A stretch of DNA of 64,000 nucleotides from Sisyra terminalis (taxonomy: Eukaryota; Arthropoda; Insecta; Neuroptera; Sisyridae), in contig OY292275.1 in assembly GCA_958496175.1 (NCBI GenBank), positions 5,332,001-5,396,000 of the forward strand. Reading direction: 5' to 3'. The position numbers and the translations under genes were made by a program. Positions within the stretch are counted from its first letter, which is position 1; each line of letters starts with the position of its first letter. Under the pieces are notes generated by a model. It was not told the origin of the DNA. It saw nothing but the letters and a program-made list of their open reading frames with translations, and did not search any database. Positions 45,065-58,376 of the stretch are shown here, one piece after another.

Positions 45065-48000
45065 CGAGAGACAATATCCCGACAACAAAATATTTGGTAA
45101 GACTTTGGTTCTTCCAGCGTGCCGATTTGGAAAAAGAAAACCAAAGAAAATTTTTCCTTGCTATTTTAATTTGCAATCTATCCCAGGTAAGGGATATTTT
45201 GTTAGATGATCAAGATGCCTAGAATTAAGTACATAAAAAAAGATAATCATTGAAAATAAAATACAAATCAATCGAACAATTGATTTAAATAACTTTAAAT
45301 CTAAGTTACTTATTCTCTAGGTTAAATAATGTCTTTAATTTTAAGTACTCTTTTACTGTTGTAATCAGTCATGGAATATAATTTCCACTAAACGCCTCTA
45401 TACGACCTTTAGGTTGTTATGCACAGATAATTGAGGGTTCATGTTAATTATATAAATTGTGTGTATTTTGCTGAATTAATGTTACATATTGGTGCCGGAG
45501 GGTTGTTTGGGAATAAATGATGCGAAAACTCATTAGTTACTATTATCATTGCATTACAACGCATTTAATTAAATATTTCATAAATTAATGTACCAAATAT
45601 AATTTAAAAACGGATCAAGTGATCATATTTCCACTATTTTCATCCATTTAAAAACATGATTTTCAATTATTTTTTTTTTTGTTTTTCTCAATCACTAGGC
45701 AACTAGATACGATAGATTGTGATACAATCAACAATGCATTTGTTTTGTCTTTTGTCCACTTTAAGGATCAAATTACAGTTTGATGAAACGAAAGTTTTTT
45801 GAGAAAAAAAAAACAATTGACGAGAAACAGTTGAAAGTGGATAGGATATTTCGATTGTCTCGCCAAATAGGAATGAGTTGTTTTTTTTTATTTTCGACAG
45901 TTTTGATTGAAGTTATTGGTTGATTGATTGATTGGTTCGTGGAGTGGAGCGGTTAATTTTGATTGCATCATTTAATGGGGTGGTGTGAAGGTAATTTCGA
46001 GTGCATATTACGGATCAATTGCACTCTCGGAAATTGGTTCCGATTATGTATGGAAGGACTATCAATTTAAATATTCCATTTTCTTGCACCGGGTTAGAGG
46101 GCTTTGGACGACTAGGGGGGTGGGGGTGGTTTGGTGGTTGAAATTGTTTCGTAATGATTTTATTTCTTTGAAAAGCAATTTCTTTATTGGTAAGGTTAAT
46201 TGAAGGTTAATGGTTCATTTGTTCATATAAACAAGAGCAATTCGATTGTCTTTTGTTTGAAAAATCGAAAAGTGGGATTGGTTTAAAATTAATCAAGTCT
46301 TTTGTATTCATATGCTATAATAAAAAATGGTAGTTGACTGGAATTTTTTTGTTCTAAAGCTATTTATAGTTTAACCGTAAAATAGGGGAATTTCTTGCGA
46401 TTAGATTGGAATTTTAGTGGTTTACTTCAAATAGTTTTCATTTAAATTTTTTCCTAATATTTTATTGTTGTAATGGCATTTTAAATTTTAATAACTGAAA
46501 ATTTACAATGCCTACAATGGAAAAAAAAAGATTTACTTCTTTTTTTTCTCGAATTTATTTGACTGTTTAAATGTACGATATTTACTTGGAAATGATATAA
46601 ATTTGGGGCTTTAAAATTCATAAATCTTGGCGATACAATAAATTTACGATAATAACAAATGGAAAATCAATGCTTGACCTCTGTCTACTTGTTGAGGTCA
46701 ATATCGGTTTGAATAAGCCGCCAAAACCAAATCCCACTCGGATTGTCACAGCCAACTTGATCGCAACCCATAAATTTCAACGTTAAATTCAATAAATGTA
46801 AAAAAAATCAACTTTTATATATTATTTTTTTCTGTTATCCTATTTAAACCGTTAGTATTCATAAATTTTATTTGATAACAGTGAAATTTAAACTGGGTCC
46901 TTTTTTTCGATGATGTTATCACTAGCGGAAACTGGAATGTAAGTAAAAAATGATGTACTTAAATTTCCTTTGTGGATTTAACGGCGGCATGTGTTTGGGG
47001 GTTGATGAGGGTTTAATCGAATCAATCGAAATCCGGCCGAAATTAATTGTATTATCTTTCGCAATTTTTGGCAATCTTGGCGGATTATTATGTAATCAAT
47101 ATGGTGGCGGAATTTTGGACCGAGAGCCTTACATTTCCCTAGGTGAGCTTTAGGGGATTTTCTTAATTTTCTCCGATGTCAAGTCACACTGAATTTATGT
47201 GTTGGCCGGATTTGGGATTTTCTCCCGTTAAGAAAATGACCTTAGGGCTTAGATTTTAACGACACCGACAAATATAAGGACTTGAGAAAATTTGTATTTC
47301 CGGAGATAATTAAATTAGTTAAACGGTTATTGTTATGTGCTTGACGGTGTGGGCTTTGCGCACATTTTACAAAAGAAAAGTTTGTCGGAGCTTTCGTTGC
47401 ATATTGAGCTTGACCACGAAAAGTTAGACCGAATGAATTTTATTTCGATTGGTCTTTGTTTAATTTAATTATTAAAGTTGGTCGTTGAATTAATTAAATT
47501 TAAATTGATTTTTGCGACAATCAACATTTAAATCCAATTGTAGCTTATTTTATCTATAAAAATTTAAATATTCAGTTTAAGTTTTAAAAATTCGCGCTTA
47601 TTTTCTATAAAAGAAATTGTGTAGAAAGCTATGGATGAAATACACAATTTCGGGTATTTGCCTATAAAACCGGAACTGAAATGAACTGTAATTCATTGGA
47701 AAATCAAATGCAGGCTTCCCAACCTAATTTAAAACCGAAAGAAATACTTAAACCAATAAAATAACGTTACTGCCAAATTTAAAACAATTATTAGCGTTAA
47801 AAGAAAATATATTGAATGATATTTGTCTAAATTTTTCACTTTAATATTAACGATATTGATATAACATAGTTTCTAATGCCAAAATTTAAAATACAATTTC
47901 ATGAAAAATTGGCAAGATTTTATGACACCATAGCACCTTTGATTCTCGTTTTGTTTTTAAAATTTTTTAACAATTATATTAATGCAAGGTAATTCCTTTG

Positions 48001-49189
48001 TTGTCCTTTGTAATTTACAAATTTCAAGTGGTTTTTTCACACAACGGTTTTCATGTCTCTGATTTCAAATAACACTCGTGTGTCCATTGATTGTTGTCTA
48101 GACGTGGACAATTCGGTTTTCATTTCATCGAAAAAAAAACGCTTTAGCATTCTTTTTCGCTAAATGGCATTCTTTGCACCAGCTCCGTGTAAACATTGAA
48201 AAAGTCAACCAAACTACGCCCGACAATGCCAAAATTCCTCCCCGTCCACCTCGAATATTTTACCCTTTAATATTCGGCGAAATAAGTTAAATAACATGGA
48301 AATATTTACGGTTGATATCCACCTCGATTTTTATTAGTCCAATTCCGCGGCAATACCATCAATTTCTATTTGAAATGTTTGTGAAAGTTCTTCTTTAGTT
48401 TAACACAATTTCAGCTCATAACAAATGAGCTCGGCTTGCATTTGAAAGGTTTGCGAGCATTAATTAAAAGATGCACTCGATATTATGTAAAAGATTACAT
48501 TTCGTTGAACAATGTCGAGGGAAAAACAAATTTAAAAAATTAATTAATTTTCTCACCATTTCTGTTCTCGTTTTTCCATTTGGCGATAAAGTTTTAATCT
48601 TTCTTTTCAATCTTTTTCAGATTCTTTGGGTGTCACGGCTCTGAGACTTGTACGATGGATTTTCTTGAGGGGTGGCCGCCCTTTTGTATGTTTGAAGAAA
48701 AATCAATTTTTCGCCGAATTCTTTAGTTTGAAAAGCAAATTAATATACAATTAAAAGAAATCTAAACTTCTTAAATAATTGAAGAAAAATGGTAGCAAAG
48801 AAAACTACCATAAAAGTGGGTATAAGGTCATTGATTTATTAAATAAAATTCATTCTCAATGAAGAACAGTACAGTGTAAAGACGAGGAACTTTCGTTTAA
48901 AAAATCAATCATAATCGTCACTAGAAATCAGAAGGTCTATTTGAAAATTTTTCATCGGAAACTATAAGCCAGTTTGCTGGTGGTATGAATGATTTGATGA
49001 AGTTTTTCCCTGTGAACTATTTTCTGTTCTAATTTAGATGGCATATATTCATTAATTTAAAGTGTTTTCTTTTTAGGTTTTCCTCCTATTTCTTCAGTAA
49101 AGTACATATGATCAATATGGAAATCAGTAAAGACTGTGGAGATTTTAAATCCATCAAGTTCAACCCTTTTATAAGAAATGGCTAGAAGC
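45065..49189. other. Non-repetitive, GC-richer region, no gene confirmed
   Basis: The longest repeat-free part of the window, with more balanced base composition near 45900-47400 and 48000-48700. Open frames such as 45985-46203 and 46950-47153 show no recognisable domain. One acceptor-like tract, TCTTTTCAATCTTTTTCAG, ends at about 48620 and is followed by about 45 open codons (DSLGVTALRLVRWIFLRGGR...), which could be a host exon but has no other support. Intronic or regulatory host DNA is the simplest reading. Confidence 0.35.
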
Positions 49190-50200
49190 CAATTGAATGG
49201 GCAAAAAGCAGTAAAAAAAAAGCTGATCTATTTGCAAATCACCCATAAGAAGTGTTTATTTCAAATGGAAATGCAACAGATAAGGAAATATCGGATTTTA
49301 TTAATGCACAGAAGTCAACTTCTGTAAACTCATCATTTCTTACTACCAAAGCCATCAAAAGTAATATAAATAAAATTACAATCAAAAAAGCACCTGGAAT
49401 AAATCGAATAAGCATCAAAATATTAAAAAAGCTTCCGCATAGAACGTCAAAATTCTGCACTTAATTAATGTTATAATGAGACTCAAATCTTAGCCCAGTC
49501 CACTAAAAAACGCCGAAGAAGTAATGATTGAAAAGCCAGGAAAGAATCACAAATCTTATCGTCCTTTAAGCTTTCGTCTCTAAACTTCACGAAAGACTTC
49601 TTTTACAAAGAATATTTCCTTCTTTAAAGATATCCTTAACCGTGATTTAGACAGGGCCATTGTACAGGGTCGATGTCATTGGGAGGTCAATATAATACAC
49701 GAAGTAATGGAACATAAAAAAATGCTCATCGATCTTTTTAGATATTAACCAAGAATTTGATAAAGTAAGCTTGATAGCTTATTATACAAAATAAGGAAAA
49801 GTGTATCTATGTTCTACAAAACTACTGGAATCCTATCTGAAAGATTGGGAATTTAGAACTAGATTTAAGATAGAAGAGGAAACACCGAATAAATAAGAGC
49901 AGGCGTCCGGCAAGGACTGGCCCTATTCTTTATCTTTTCTAAGCTGCCGATTTGCCAACAACTGCTGATATTGAAATAGAAACCTTTGCAGATGATATAG
50001 TCATAATGGCTAGATGTAAGAATCCAAAAATCGCAGGAGCCAATCTACAACACCATCTCAAGTTGGTAGAAACCTAGACGACAAAGTGGAGGATTGTTAA
50101 CTACATCCTTTGAAAGAAAAGCTGTTCAATTTAGTCCCCAAAGTCCCCAAATATTTCACTGACTTTAATTTTAGAATTACCAGGATACGTAAATATTAGA
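49190..50200 (+). pseudogene. Jockey-like LINE reverse transcriptase remnant
   Basis: Read across several shifts, the translation follows a jockey-type RT: ADLFANHP, NKITIKKAPGINRISIKILK (the KKAPGxDxI tract, about 49370-49430), a VMIEKPGKNHKSYRPLSF piece (about 49520-49575), DINQEFDKV (RT palm segment, about 49740), AGVRQGLALFFIF, then TFADDIVIMARCKNPKIAG (the xADD active-site box, about 49985-50030). The active-site aspartates survive, but many stops and shifts make it non-functional. Endonuclease and ORF1 are missing and there is no 3-prime tail. Confidence 0.82.
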
Positions 50201-52519
50201 CCAATTTTTCAAAGAGTCAAGTTAACAAGAGCAGTTATTGTTTCATTTAGTTGGATCCTCCACTTTACCGTTTAGGTGTCTTAGTTCTAATGACAAAATC
50301 ACTCAGAAAAGTTTCTGGAGGCCTAAATGATTATATTTTTACCAATAAACTAACATAAGAACGACCAAGTAATGTTTTTTTTTTTGTGAAGTAGGTATAC
50401 ATTACAGTTAGTCTATTTAAATTTTAATATTCATTGTTTCAGACGTTAAAATAGGTGGAGTGGAAAATTTTTTGACTTTTGTTAAAAAATTTCATGGTCA
50501 TTTTAAAATTCATCAATAACATTTGGCGAATGTCCAGCCGACTCATCTATGAAACACCTTTTGCTGCTCTTTAGATTAAATAGTTTCTAGTATCAGCCTA
50601 AAACTGCTTTAAATCGTAAATGTAATAATTTTCTGGTACACTAACTTCAAAGTTCTGAAGGTAAATGCGATAAGTTTATTTTTAACCGCCTTATAACTCT
50701 TATTCAACGGATAAAAAAGTGCGAAAACTTAAAAACTTTGCCACTTGAACAAGCCGTTAAAGTTTCTGCATTGCGAGCTTGAAAGCTCGAAAACAAGCAT
50801 TTGATTTTTAACCAAATTTCACATTCAAAACTTTAAGTTATTTTTCGATTACATTATTTCATTTAAACGTTTTGATGTACATAAAATTTCAAAAATTCTT
50901 ATTTACTTTTGTAAGCTTATTTTTGTAAAGCTCGAAAAGAAGCATTTAACATTCTTGTCTGTTTTGACTTAATAAGTTTTGATTTAATGAAATTGAAAGT
51001 TAAAGTGATTGGATTTTTTCCCAATTTAATTCTCATCTTTGATAGTTTAAATTTGTTAATTGGAATTACGGAAAAGTAAATTAAACTGTATAATTATCAA
51101 AAACAATGTCGACACTGTGTCATAGTTTTGGAATAACATCTTGACGTTAATTAGAGATATCGTGAATATTCATTAGGTGGGAATTTGATTAAATTTGCAT
51201 TACTCCAATTCCAAACAGGAGGCCTGAAATGGCTTGACAGAATGAATTACAATGAATTCCACCCTTTCATTCCCCGTTTCATATTTCGCGAATTTACAAG
51301 TGGAAATATTAAAAAAATTATATATTCACACAACACTGAGCATTCAGCCAATTTTTCACCGAAAAACTTCAATAATTTGCTATATATATATACATATAGG
51401 AAAATAAGTATAACATAAATTTCATTTTCCTCTTGGAATTGTTCGTCATCTTAAATCTTACTTAACTTGGAGGAAAATTGAAATGCTCATTGTTGCATGT
51501 TTGAGAGACGAAATTATCGCTTGAAGGTTGCAAGTTTTCCAATTTCACTCGAATGACAATTCGTCGAAAGGCTGAAATGCCGGACGTAACATAAAATTGA
51601 ATGAGTGGCGGGATGGAGGGAAACGAGGTCGGGATAAGGGGACTCTATTGATTACCATTGCTTCCCTCCAGTTGTGGGGATATGTCAGTGAGCTTTTTGT
51701 GAATAGGTATGGATGTAATGGATGATGGGCATTCTATTAAGGAGATAGTTGCCAAGTCAATATTCCAAGTCCAAGTTTATCCAACTCATGTCAATGGCCT
51801 TAACAATCACTCATTTTTATACTAACAATAACAGGTTGTGATACAATTTTTTTATTGAATTTAAAAAAAATGGCAACAGGAAGTACTTTATTGGTTCTGG
51901 GAGTTTCAATTAGTTTATTAATCACTTGCTTTTACACTTAGTTCTTTTATTTATGGGATGTTTTTGATATTAATCATTTTTTTTACTCACATTTGAAATT
52001 TAAGAATAATAATTTTCAGAATTATAGCCAATTTCACTTCGCTATTATTCTTTCAGGGAAAGAATGGATACATTAAGGAATTGGTAAAGAATTTTCGATT
52101 AAATCCAGAAATATTTATTAAGGGATCCATCATACTTGACAGAAAAAAAATAAAGAATTGATTTCTTATTTTCTCTCTTTCGTTGATTTTAGAGGATCCA
52201 CTTATCAAATTTTGATAAATCTTAATAATTTTGTTTTTTTAATTTTCCATTAGTACTTCTTCTTCTTAATCCAAACATCGCTGTCGATGTATGGTGATCA
52301 AAAAGGCTGTCATTCCTCCACCTGTCGTACTTTACGTACTACATACGAGCTTTTCCACTAGTACTAGAAGAACGAAAAAAATCATTGAAGATATAAAATA
52401 TTGAAGATTTTAAAAGATCTTATTTTTGTAGGATGGTGCCACTAAACTTAGAGTGACCTTAAGGTACTAATAACAAAAACTTCACAGCAAACTTCAGTCT
52501 GGAATCGAAATGGCAAAAA
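50201..52519. other. No gene recognised
   Basis: AT-rich to 51500; somewhat richer in G near 51590-51700. Two similar phrases containing AAGCTCGAAAA-AAGCATTT (about 50780 and 50930) form a loose short repeat. No supported feature. Confidence 0.45.
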
Positions 52520-53020
52520 TTAGTTTTCCTTATAGATATATAAAAATTATTTTATTGTAAGAGAAAATACTACATATTGCTCTTTATACTTTGGAGTATG
52601 GAAGTTGTTTCTTTTAATCAGGCCAATTTAAACCAAATTAAAGCCTTCGAGGTGCGGATGTTATGCATAATTCTTAAAATATCGTACCTGGATCAAATTA
52701 TAAACAAAAAACCACTATTGTGGTTTATAAAAGCTCTAAAGCTTGCCCAAGAAGCATATATAAGATATCTGCAATATCTGGAACACATAACAGATAATTG
52801 GAGGAGAGAGTTACCAAGTGCCCCAGAATATTATCCAGAGGAAAATAGTTGGACAGTCGAGTATAAGAAGAAGAATATTCTGGTTTTAGAATTTCAGAGA
52901 ATGATTTGGTTGCACTCTAGTGCAACTCTTCAGAGTTGAAGTCAAAAGTCACGATTGCTATGATGATTTCTAACTGTAGAAATGAAATGGTACTCTAACG
53001 ATAGAAGAAGAATAAAGACT
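52520..53020 (+). pseudogene. 3-prime end of a second LINE
   Basis: The C-terminal region of a LINE RT product is recognisable in two frames: QIKAFEVRMLCIILKISYLD (the KIEAFEMW-x-R-R-x-LKISW type tract, about 52640-52700), then in another frame KIVGQSSIRRRIFWF-stop-NFREW (the GRRxxGRRRISWLxNLRxW tract, about 52845-52905) and CYDDF/IAMMISNCRNEMV near the stop. It ends in a GAAGAAGAATAAAGAC tail-like sequence. The polymerase core is missing, as expected of 5-prime truncation. It is distinct from the fragments at 49190 and 54002. Confidence 0.75.
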
Positions 53021-54001
53021 TGAATAGTATCTTTATATCGAGAAAATTTGAGGAAAAAAATAATAACTTTCGGAACTAAAGATATTTCTTTATTTTCACT
53101 TTTCTTTGTCTTCAATTACTTTCTTTCTCCCAAAGAAAAGTGAGGAACGAATGTGTATAAGGTTTTATATAAAAAACTTGCTTTTTAAATGTTGAATCGG
53201 AAAACTTTCGTAATGAAATAATAAATGTCTCTTTAATTTGAAATTCAAATGAGACAAATCATTGTTCATAATAATGACGTGGAAAAATAATAGAAAAATG
53301 CCATCTTGTTCAATTAAAAGGCAAGAAGAGATACCGCTTTGCATTTATGAATAATTATGAATTGGTTCGAGGGGTGCATTCGGATTATTGCAATTCATTG
53401 CGATTAACATTCCAAACATATTCATCGCGTTTCTGTTGAATTTTTTATTTTCAATCCTTCCTTGTTTTGAATGATAATAAATGATGGAGAGAACTTGTTC
53501 AGGATTTGGAATACTTAAAATCTTAAAATTTGGGTAGTTAGAAGCGATTATAACTTTAAACAACAATAAAAAGTATGAAAAAAATGTTTAAATGCATTAT
53601 GAATAATTATTGAATATTTTTACTTAGATCATCAAATAATATATCACTGATCATCTTTCCTTTTTGATCAGCCTCAGGGCATTTCTTGCATTTTGGACAA
53701 TTATTACTGATTTCCTGGTACTGATTATTATAGTTGAATTGATTCTTGGGACATTGAGGTATTATTCTTGAATATTATAGTGTTGCACTTGTAGCTGTTA
53801 AAAATGATTCAGGTATCTGAATTAACATTTGAAATATACGATTTCTTAGTAGATTGTGAATTAAATACAAATTATTCGCTTGATTTTTTAAAATCAATTC
53901 TTTAAATATTGTTCGTAGAACTTAGAAATTTCCAATGAATAATTTGAAAGTTTGCACCTTCTAATAATATTATATTGTTATAAGTTCTAATAATGTTATA
54001 T
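53021..54001. other. Mostly unannotated; candidate exon inside
   Basis: AT-rich. It includes the CPKC-containing frame described separately at 53607-53774. Otherwise nothing supported. Confidence 0.4.
53607..53774 (-). other. Candidate exon with a CPKCKKCP motif
   Basis: A 55-codon open frame: SRIIPQCPKNQFNYNNQYQE, then NNCPKCKKCPEADQKGKM and ISDILFDDLSK. On the minus strand it is preceded by ATAATATTCAAG and its end has CTAA-GTAAAA, weak acceptor and donor shapes. Four Cys in C-x(n)-CxxCxxC spacing could bind metal, but no family is recognised. Chance cannot be excluded. Confidence 0.2.
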
Positions 54002-54649
54002 TATATTGTTATGTTATAGAGGTATCCCTCATAAACTACTCGAGAACTATTTAACTAATAGAGAACAACATGTTATTATCAATAATATTATTAGTAAGAC
54101 TTATACTGTTAAAGTAAGTGTTCCCCACGGAACAATTCTGGGCCCACTACTCTTCATTTTGTATATTGAAGATATTTTTAATTGTCTACCTGAAGGGGCT
54201 CTAATTTCATATGCGAATGATACAGAAATACGCTGCTCTGGCAGTACATGGGCTGAACTCAACCTTATTTTAACTCGATGGTTAATCAAAATTGACTTTT
54301 GGTTAAGAGAAAATCAGTTGTCTTTTAACATAGATAAGTCTACGTATATTACGTTCGGTAGTTACATTGGTAGCATTCCTGATAATTTCCACCTTAAAAT
54401 AAATAAAGTTGAACTTAAAAGAGTAGATAATTGTAAGTATCTGGGACTAATTTTCGATGCCCACATGAAATGGAACTCACATGTCTATTAATTAACCAAA
54501 AAAATAAGGTACTTTTCATTCTTATTCTTTAACTTAAGCAAATGTTAAAGTCCCTTGGTATTAAAAACTATTCATCATGGGTTATTTGAAAGTATAATCA
54601 ACTATGGCATAATTGCATGGGGTGGGGCACATAAAAATAATATCTTCAT
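54002..54649 (+). pseudogene. Third LINE reverse transcriptase remnant, YANDT active site
   Basis: The 161-codon frame covers the middle of a jockey/CR1-type RT: IPHKLLENYLTNREQHV, VPHGTILGPLLFILYIEDI (the VPQGSxLGPLLF box, about 54118-54174), ISYANDTEI (active site, 54210-54224), WLRENQLSFNIDKS and CKYLGLIFDAHMKWNSHV. After a stop and shift it continues FESIINYGIIAWGG near 54585-54630. The active-site box normally reads YADD; here the first catalytic Asp is Asn, on top of the truncation at both ends. It is cut off at about 54649 where the dispersed repeat starts. Confidence 0.88.
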
Positions 54650-55550
54650 ATATATTTTGTACGTGAATAGGCAACCCTAGTTACATGATATACTAATAAT
54701 TCAATTAAGGTTATTAAACTTATTTAAATTAAAATACATTTTTTCATTCCCTTAAAAAGCTTTGAATAAGAAAATAATTTTACAATACATTTTCAGACGT
54801 TAATTAAAGCTAATTTATTCTCTCAAGCTCATAAATCTTACATATATTAGTTACGACAACAATAAAATGTTTTTAATTTAAACTTAAAAAAAATTTCGCT
54901 TTCAAATGCATGAAATTAGCGACATTTCGGACAATCTAGCACACCATAACATTATATTTGGCACACAAAAAAGATGATTAATTGTATTTTTTTCCCGTTT
55001 AATAATATTTTCTTTTGTAAATTTATTATATTAGTATCTCAATGTTTACAAAAGCTTTAAAGAGTTAAATTTTTGATACTAAAAATTTAGTAACTTTCTC
55101 AGATACGAAAATATAGTTCTCAAATAAATAAACCGTTTGGTTCCTAATTTTTCCTGAAATTCAAATAGTTTTTGGAAATATCAACAATAACGTAACACGA
55201 TTTTTGAAAATGTAAATTTATGTATGTTTTCAACTGTAATTTCCACGTTAACTATGGCACATACAGGAAATTATTAAGGGACCTTTTTTGTTGGAAATAT
55301 CCTCAGCTTTTATTTGATAATATCTATTTTCTTTGTATTTGACACGGTTAGAAAGTAATAATGAAAAAATATTTTTTTTCTTGGAAAATTTAATTATCAT
55401 GGAAGGGGGGAACCGGCCCTCCTCGATGACGAATTTTTTAGGTTGAAATCATGTTTGAGGCCTTATCTATCAATAAATAAAATAATTAGCTTATAAGTAC
55501 TTTCCTATAGTGAGTGCACTTACCTATAAATTTTACTTCTACGACTGTAC
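54650..55550 (-). repeat. Dispersed repeat, order Y-X on the minus strand
   Basis: X matches 54650-55062 and Y matches about 55160-55550, both in reverse complement of 35970-36790. Read on the minus strand, Y comes first (GTACAGTCGT at 55550) and X last (GGTTGCCTATTCACGTAC at about 54676-54659), the opposite of the other copy. Y begins at the very GTAC next to the foldback element. Confidence 0.75.
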
Positions 55551-56565
55551 ACTAGACTGATTCTAAAAAAATTATGATTTTTTTTTCTTAATTATATCGA
55601 AAATATTGTTGAGAATGGCAAAAAAAATCCTGTGAAAGTTTAGGCTCTTAATATTAATATTAAGAGGTGCCGCATCGCAAATTTCGAATTTCCATTTAAA
55701 TACCATGGGAACAATATTCTCTTGCACTTTGGAATTTTATAGCTCACGTTGGTGACAATATTTCGGAATGAACAAGGTATATTCTTGTAGAAAATTGAAC
55801 GATCTACAAAAAAGGTTTCGTACAAGTTTTTGATATATTTATTCCTTCAAAAGTTATTCGAGGTCAAAGTTGAACTAATGAGAAATTTTAATATTTTTTC
55901 AATTTTTTGACGTAATCATCAATCTTATGAGAATATATTATAGGACATTTTTTGTAGAGCACTTTTTTTCCTATAACTTATCTCCATAAAAGTTTTTGAT
56001 ATTTTTCACAGGTCCTAAGTTATTTAATTAAAAAGAAAAAAATAATTTTTATGTAAAAATTTTAAATAATTCAGGGAATTTTCAGTTTAATGCTAATAAC
56101 TTAGGACCTGTGAAAATATCAAAAACTTTTATAGAGATAAATTATAGGAAAAAAGTGCTCTAAAAAAATGTCCTATAAAATTTTCTTATAAAATTGATGG
56201 TTGCGTCAAAAAATTGAAAAAATATTAAAATTTCTCATTAGTTCAACTTTGACCTCGAATAACTTTTGAAGGAATAAATATATCAAAAACTTGTAAAACT
56301 ACCTTTTTTATAGATCGTTCAATTTTCTACAAGAATATACCATAGTCATTCCGAAATATTGTCACCAACGTGAGCTATAAAATTCCAAAGTGCAAGAGAA
56401 TATTGTTCCCATGTTATTTAAATGGAAAATCGAAATTTGCGATGCGGTGCCTCTGAATATTAATATTAAGAGCTTAAACTTTTGCAGGATTTTTTTTTGC
56501 CATTCCCAACAATATTTTCGATATAATTAAGAAAAAAAATTTTTTTTTTTTTTGAATCAGTCTAG
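55551..56565. mobile_element. 1 kb foldback element, copy 2
   Basis: A 1015-bp element with outermost ends ACTAGACTGATTC and GAATCAGTCTAGT, flanked on both sides by GTAC (55547-55550 and 56566-56569), a possible 4-bp target duplication. Almost its whole length folds back on itself around a centre near 56058. It matches copy 1 (8097-9098) throughout both arms. Encodes nothing; the frame at 55640-55825 is the same shadow as in copy 1. Confidence 0.88.
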
Positions 56566-58376
56566 TGTACACTATCAGGAAAAAACCTAATTTTGGCCGT
56601 AAAAGTTAGAGTAAGTCACGGAATTGAGTTAAAGGAAAAACTAATCATTCTGTGTATTATTTGTAGAAGTAATTAAATTCTAAATTGAACCTCTGTGGCT
56701 TTTCTTTTCAAGATAGATATGAATTATAATAAAACGAAAAAAAAAAATAAAAAAATAAATGCGTTTATGCAGTTTTAGAAAAAAAAAAATGCTACACGTG
56801 TTACTGAAAATCTGGCGACACATATGTCAATACAATTTGCATAATTTCCTCTCGTTTTACGCCCAAACAAATACTAAATTCAATTTAATTTTACGGAAAA
56901 AAATGCTTGTAATTTAATGCAGATTTTTTTATGCAACTCAATCTGTATATTTTTTTTCTGACACAATGTATTTTTTTTTTTTTGGAGAAATGACAAGTCG
57001 AGAAGTAGGGAACCGAGTTGGAAAGAAAAATAATGACAAAAAAACTGTTGAAAGATTCCCTGAACAATTTATATAATATCACGTCTCATCATTGTTGCAA
57101 GTTTGATTTCTCGTTTGTTTTTTTTTTTAAGTAAACTTTAAGCTACAATAATCACGCAAAAGCTCAACTTTTTGCCTGATTTATTTCACCGGAATATCGG
57201 ATTTTCTTCTCATTCTATATCAAGAAAAAATTATAAGAAATCAGAACTGAATAGAATTGTTTTTATAGGAATTGTATAAGAAATATTTCAAAGATGAGCT
57301 TTGCATCATAATCAATGCAATGATTTTCTGATTGTATAAGAGTTATATAATTTCAATTTATTAACAGTAGTTAGGTAACCATCGTTTTTAATAACAATCA
57401 AATCTTTTTTTCCTGGTTAAAACCAGATTTAACTTGCAGAACTTTGAGAGGTAACGATTTGCAGTGTAGAAGGAATCAAAGGATAACAAACACAAATATG
57501 ATACAAATTGAATTAATTTATTAATATTGACATTAGTGCCCATAGCCTGCAGCTCTTACTACTTGACTCTATAATTTAATTTCAAATCTCAATCAAGTTA
57601 TTCCATAGACGTAAATGTTTAGTTATCTCAACCATAAATTTTGGATTTCATTACAACTACGCTTTAATGTGTACATTGTACACACATCTACCCTATAACA
57701 ATAACAGGTACACTATAACCGGCAAATTGATATTATCCGAATGTGCGAGATAATTGTTCCACTGCACTAATCATTTGAATAGAGCCATTTATGACAAAGG
57801 GTTTCAATATAAAATTTCACCCATCCCTCTACATATACTAAATGTTGGTGTAAATTTCACATTTTCAACAATGATAAATCAATTTGTGGTTTGATCAGCT
57901 GGAAAAAATTATTTTCCATAATGGGGACTCATTCAATTGTTTGACAACTGAATGTCGTATCTAAAGCTTCAAAGCTGGCTGGATAATCGTGAAATTTCAA
58001 GTGAAACTTACAAACTGTATTGATTTATTTATTTTGAAAATAAGCACCAAATGTTTGGTTTGTTTATTTGATAAGTTAGGGAAATATTTTGGGAGGCAAA
58101 TTGAAGTTATTGTTCTTTGGTAAGTTTATGCAAGTTATCGTTTGTTTATACAAAATTTTAATGTATTTTGGGCGTGGATTAGATGTGACGTTGGAATTGT
58201 GTGGCTTGAGTAGAGCTTTTGAATTGTGGTTTCTATTGGTAAATAGATCAAAGAGATGACGCCGTTTTAGCGTCACAGAAAAAGCTTTACGTTATTTTCC
58301 TTCCGTAGGGTTTCTGCTTTATTTCATTTAAATTTTAATGAATTTGTTATTTACTTGTTAAATTGGATGCAAAATT
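56566..58376. other. No gene recognised
   Basis: AT-rich, partly non-repetitive. Short open frames at 56891-57082 and 58076-58276 show no domain. Confidence 0.45.

Noticed and set aside
46950..47153. 67-codon Gly/Leu-rich open frame as a membrane protein
   Set aside because: No homology recognised and no flanking gene structure.
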